From JAJFKJ01 sp964443025 (GTDB lineage: Bacteria; Pseudomonadota; Gammaproteobacteria; JABCZS01), in contig CAYUEL010000094.1 of assembly GCA_964443025.1 (NCBI GenBank), positions 1-8,177 on the forward strand: 8,177 nt of DNA. The letters are read 5' to 3'. Below, piece by piece: positions 6,834 through 8,177 of the stretch; positions within the stretch are counted from its first letter, which is position 1; each line of letters begins with the position of its first letter. Made by a program: the position numbers and the translations under genes. The notes beneath the pieces were generated by a model. It saw nothing but the letters and a program-made list of their open reading frames with translations, searched no databases and was not told the DNA's origin.

Positions 6834-8177
6834 TTTTTTTTCAATCAAGTTAATCAATTGCTCGTGAAGATGCGTGGGAACAAGGGGCTTTAAAATAAAT
6901 TCCTGATATCCTGCTTCGCGCGCACGATTATATCCGCTCTGCTTTTCGGGTGATGTGATAAGCACGAGAATAAGATGCTGCATGGCTAACGTTTTAATTG
7001 CTTTGGCGAGTTCAAACGGATTGAGGTAATGCGTATTTTCATCCACTAAAACTAAATAAAGTGGAGATTTTTTTGAATTTGTTTTAATTAAGCGCGTGAT
7101 TGCTTCATTGCTTGTGATACCTTCGACTTGTTCATCGCCTAATTGGTGTAACAAAGCGGTAGTTTCTGCAGCATTGTCGCATATAACTAACGCGTGGATA
7201 TTAGGGTATTTTTCTTGCCATCGAGTAATATCCTGGTCAATGTGTTGAAGGAGTAGGGGTAATTTTATTGTGAATGTAGAACCAACACCGAGTTCGCTTT
7301 CAAGAGTCACTTCTCCCTCAAGTGCATTCACCATTTTTTTAACAATAGCCAAACCCAAACCATACCCTTGATTATCCCGATGTTGAGATGCCACTATTTT
7401 TTTAAATTCATCAAATATGTTGGCTTGTGCATCCAAGGCAATACCACAACCGGTATCAATGACTTGAATCAGCAACATAGGGTGGTGCATATTACTTTCC
7501 AGATCTTGCTTTACGCGTAAGGTAATTGTGCCTTTTTGTGTAAATTTAATTGCATTGCCCAGTAAATTAAGCAAAATAGTAATGATGCAATGAGAATCAC
7601 TGATAATAAAGCGAGGAACATCAAACGCATAATCGATAGCCAAAGTGATTCCCTTCGATTGGATACTTGCTGTTTGTGCTTCAGTAGTTAATTTAACGAG
7701 TTGTAACAAATCAACATTATCCTGTCGAATTTCAAATTTTCCAGCATCAATGCGTTCAAAATCCAAAAGCCGATCAATCATGTCGCGTAAACGTTTTGCT
7801 GATTCTTTAATGGCATCAACAAAATCATGCAGTGTCGGGTCAACTTTATCTTTATGACGAAGCAATATATCAGCACTCCCTTCAATGCCTGCAGCAGGAG
7901 TACGTAAATCATGTGACATATTCAACATTAATTCAGTTTTAAAGCGGCTTGCATCTTCAGCAACTTTTTTGGCTTTTTGCAAGTTTTCTTGAAGTTGTTT
8001 TTCTTTTGTAATATCGGTGGAAATACCCAATATACCAATGATATCCCCATCAGAATCACGTAGAGGCGTTTTACTTGTTAACATCACACTGTATAAACCA
8101 TCTGGTTTAGGAATGATATCTTCAGCAACAATTGAGCTGCCTTGGGTTAAGATTTCTTTGTCAATTTTATGTAATTC
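6816..8177 (-). CDS. Hybrid sensor histidine kinase with PAS domain and C-terminal receiver (N-terminus off window)
   Basis: The frame is open from the right edge to the TAA at 6818-6816 on the minus strand; 453 residues are visible. Residues 1-55 are the end of a PAS domain plus PAC motif (TPLRDSDGDIIGILGISTDIT), then a probable coiled-coil linker. HisKA follows, with phospho-acceptor His89 in NMSHDLRTP (codon 7913-7911). The ATPase domain has an N box (NLLGNAIKFT, Asn208), G1 DTGCG (241-245), G2 GYGLGLA (271-277), and GSTFTIKLP. The C-terminal receiver (about 325-445) keeps Asp379 (VLVDEN), Thr408 (LITS) and Lys430 (ILKP), but the acidic pair is reduced to Cys333-Asp334. The protein should autophosphorylate on His and pass phosphate to its own or another receiver. 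No membrane segment is visible in this part; sensing regions lie beyond the edge. The GTG at 8087 is not the start, since PAS homology continues upstream of it. The last codons overlap the convergent response regulator gene. Confidence 0.93.
   Translation of the reverse strand, partial: ELHKIDKEILTQGSSIVAEDIIPKPDGLYSVMLTSKTPLRDSDGDIIGILGISTDITKEKQLQENLQKAKKVAEDASRFKTELMLNMSHDLRTPAAGIEGSADILLRHKDKVDPTLHDFVDAIKESAKRLRDMIDRLLDFERIDAGKFEIRQDNVDLLQLVKLTTEAQTASIQSKGITLAIDYAFDVPRFIISDSHCIITILLNLLGNAIKFTQKGTITLRVKQDLESNMHHPMLLIQVIDTGCGIALDAQANIFDEFKKIVASQHRDNQGYGLGLAIVKKMVNALEGEVTLESELGVGSTFTIKLPLLLQHIDQDITRWQEKYPNIHALVICDNAAETTALLHQLGDEQVEGITSNEAITRLIKTNSKKSPLYLVLVDENTHYLNPFELAKAIKTLAMQHLILVLITSPEKQSGYNRAREAGYQEFILKPLVPTHLHEQLINLIEKKSRPLS

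Noticed and set aside
6834..6841. Run of eight T after the response regulator stop as an intrinsic terminator
   Set aside because: No stem-loop precedes it; TTAGCTAA is a palindrome without a loop. On the other strand the run encodes Glu-Lys-Lys of the kinase.
8085..8087. GTG as the start codon of the histidine kinase
   Set aside because: The frame stays open to the right edge, and the added 30 residues match the PAS domain that precedes the TPLRD segment, so the true start is outside the window.

Overview
The window carries four co-directional beta-oxidation genes, then a small response-regulator gene, then the 3' part of a convergent hybrid histidine kinase gene. Coding density is close to complete. 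The only gap of any size is about 120 bases (6289-6407), so there is no long non-coding stretch to explain. The DNA is AT-rich with AT-biased third codon positions. The proteins look gammaproteobacterial, and the pairing of the multifunctional enzymes and thiolases reminds me of Legionellales (Legionella/Coxiella relatives). That placement is inference from memory of the families, not a search result.

Region 1 (left edge to 6288, + strand) is a tight operon. It holds (a) the C-terminal part of a FadI-like 3-ketoacyl-CoA thiolase, cut by the left edge; (b) a FadB/FadJ-type multifunctional enzyme with enoyl-CoA hydratase first and 3-hydroxyacyl-CoA dehydrogenase second; (c) a FadN-type multifunctional enzyme with the opposite domain order; (d) a complete FadA-like thiolase. 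Junctions are 2 bases, a 14-base overlap, and 1 base. Together these genes encode two parallel sets of enzymes for the last three steps of the fatty-acid beta-oxidation spiral (hydration, NAD-dependent oxidation, thiolysis). No acyl-CoA dehydrogenase or acyl-CoA synthetase is visible; these would have to lie upstream or elsewhere.

Region 2 (6289-8177) is signalling. A 141-residue stand-alone CheY-like receiver (+ strand) has all the canonical phosphorylation residues and no output domain. Facing it on the - strand is a hybrid sensor kinase (end of a PAS domain, HisKA, HATPase, C-terminal receiver) that continues past the right edge. The two genes overlap tail to tail by 18 bases. They may be partners, but adjacency is the only evidence.

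I do not see a clearly new biological system. The most notable point is that the FadN-type protein, although full length and conserved elsewhere, has lost two glycines of its NAD-binding loop and carries Asp in the oxyanion-hole glycine position of its hydratase domain. It sits beside an enzyme with an intact set of motifs.
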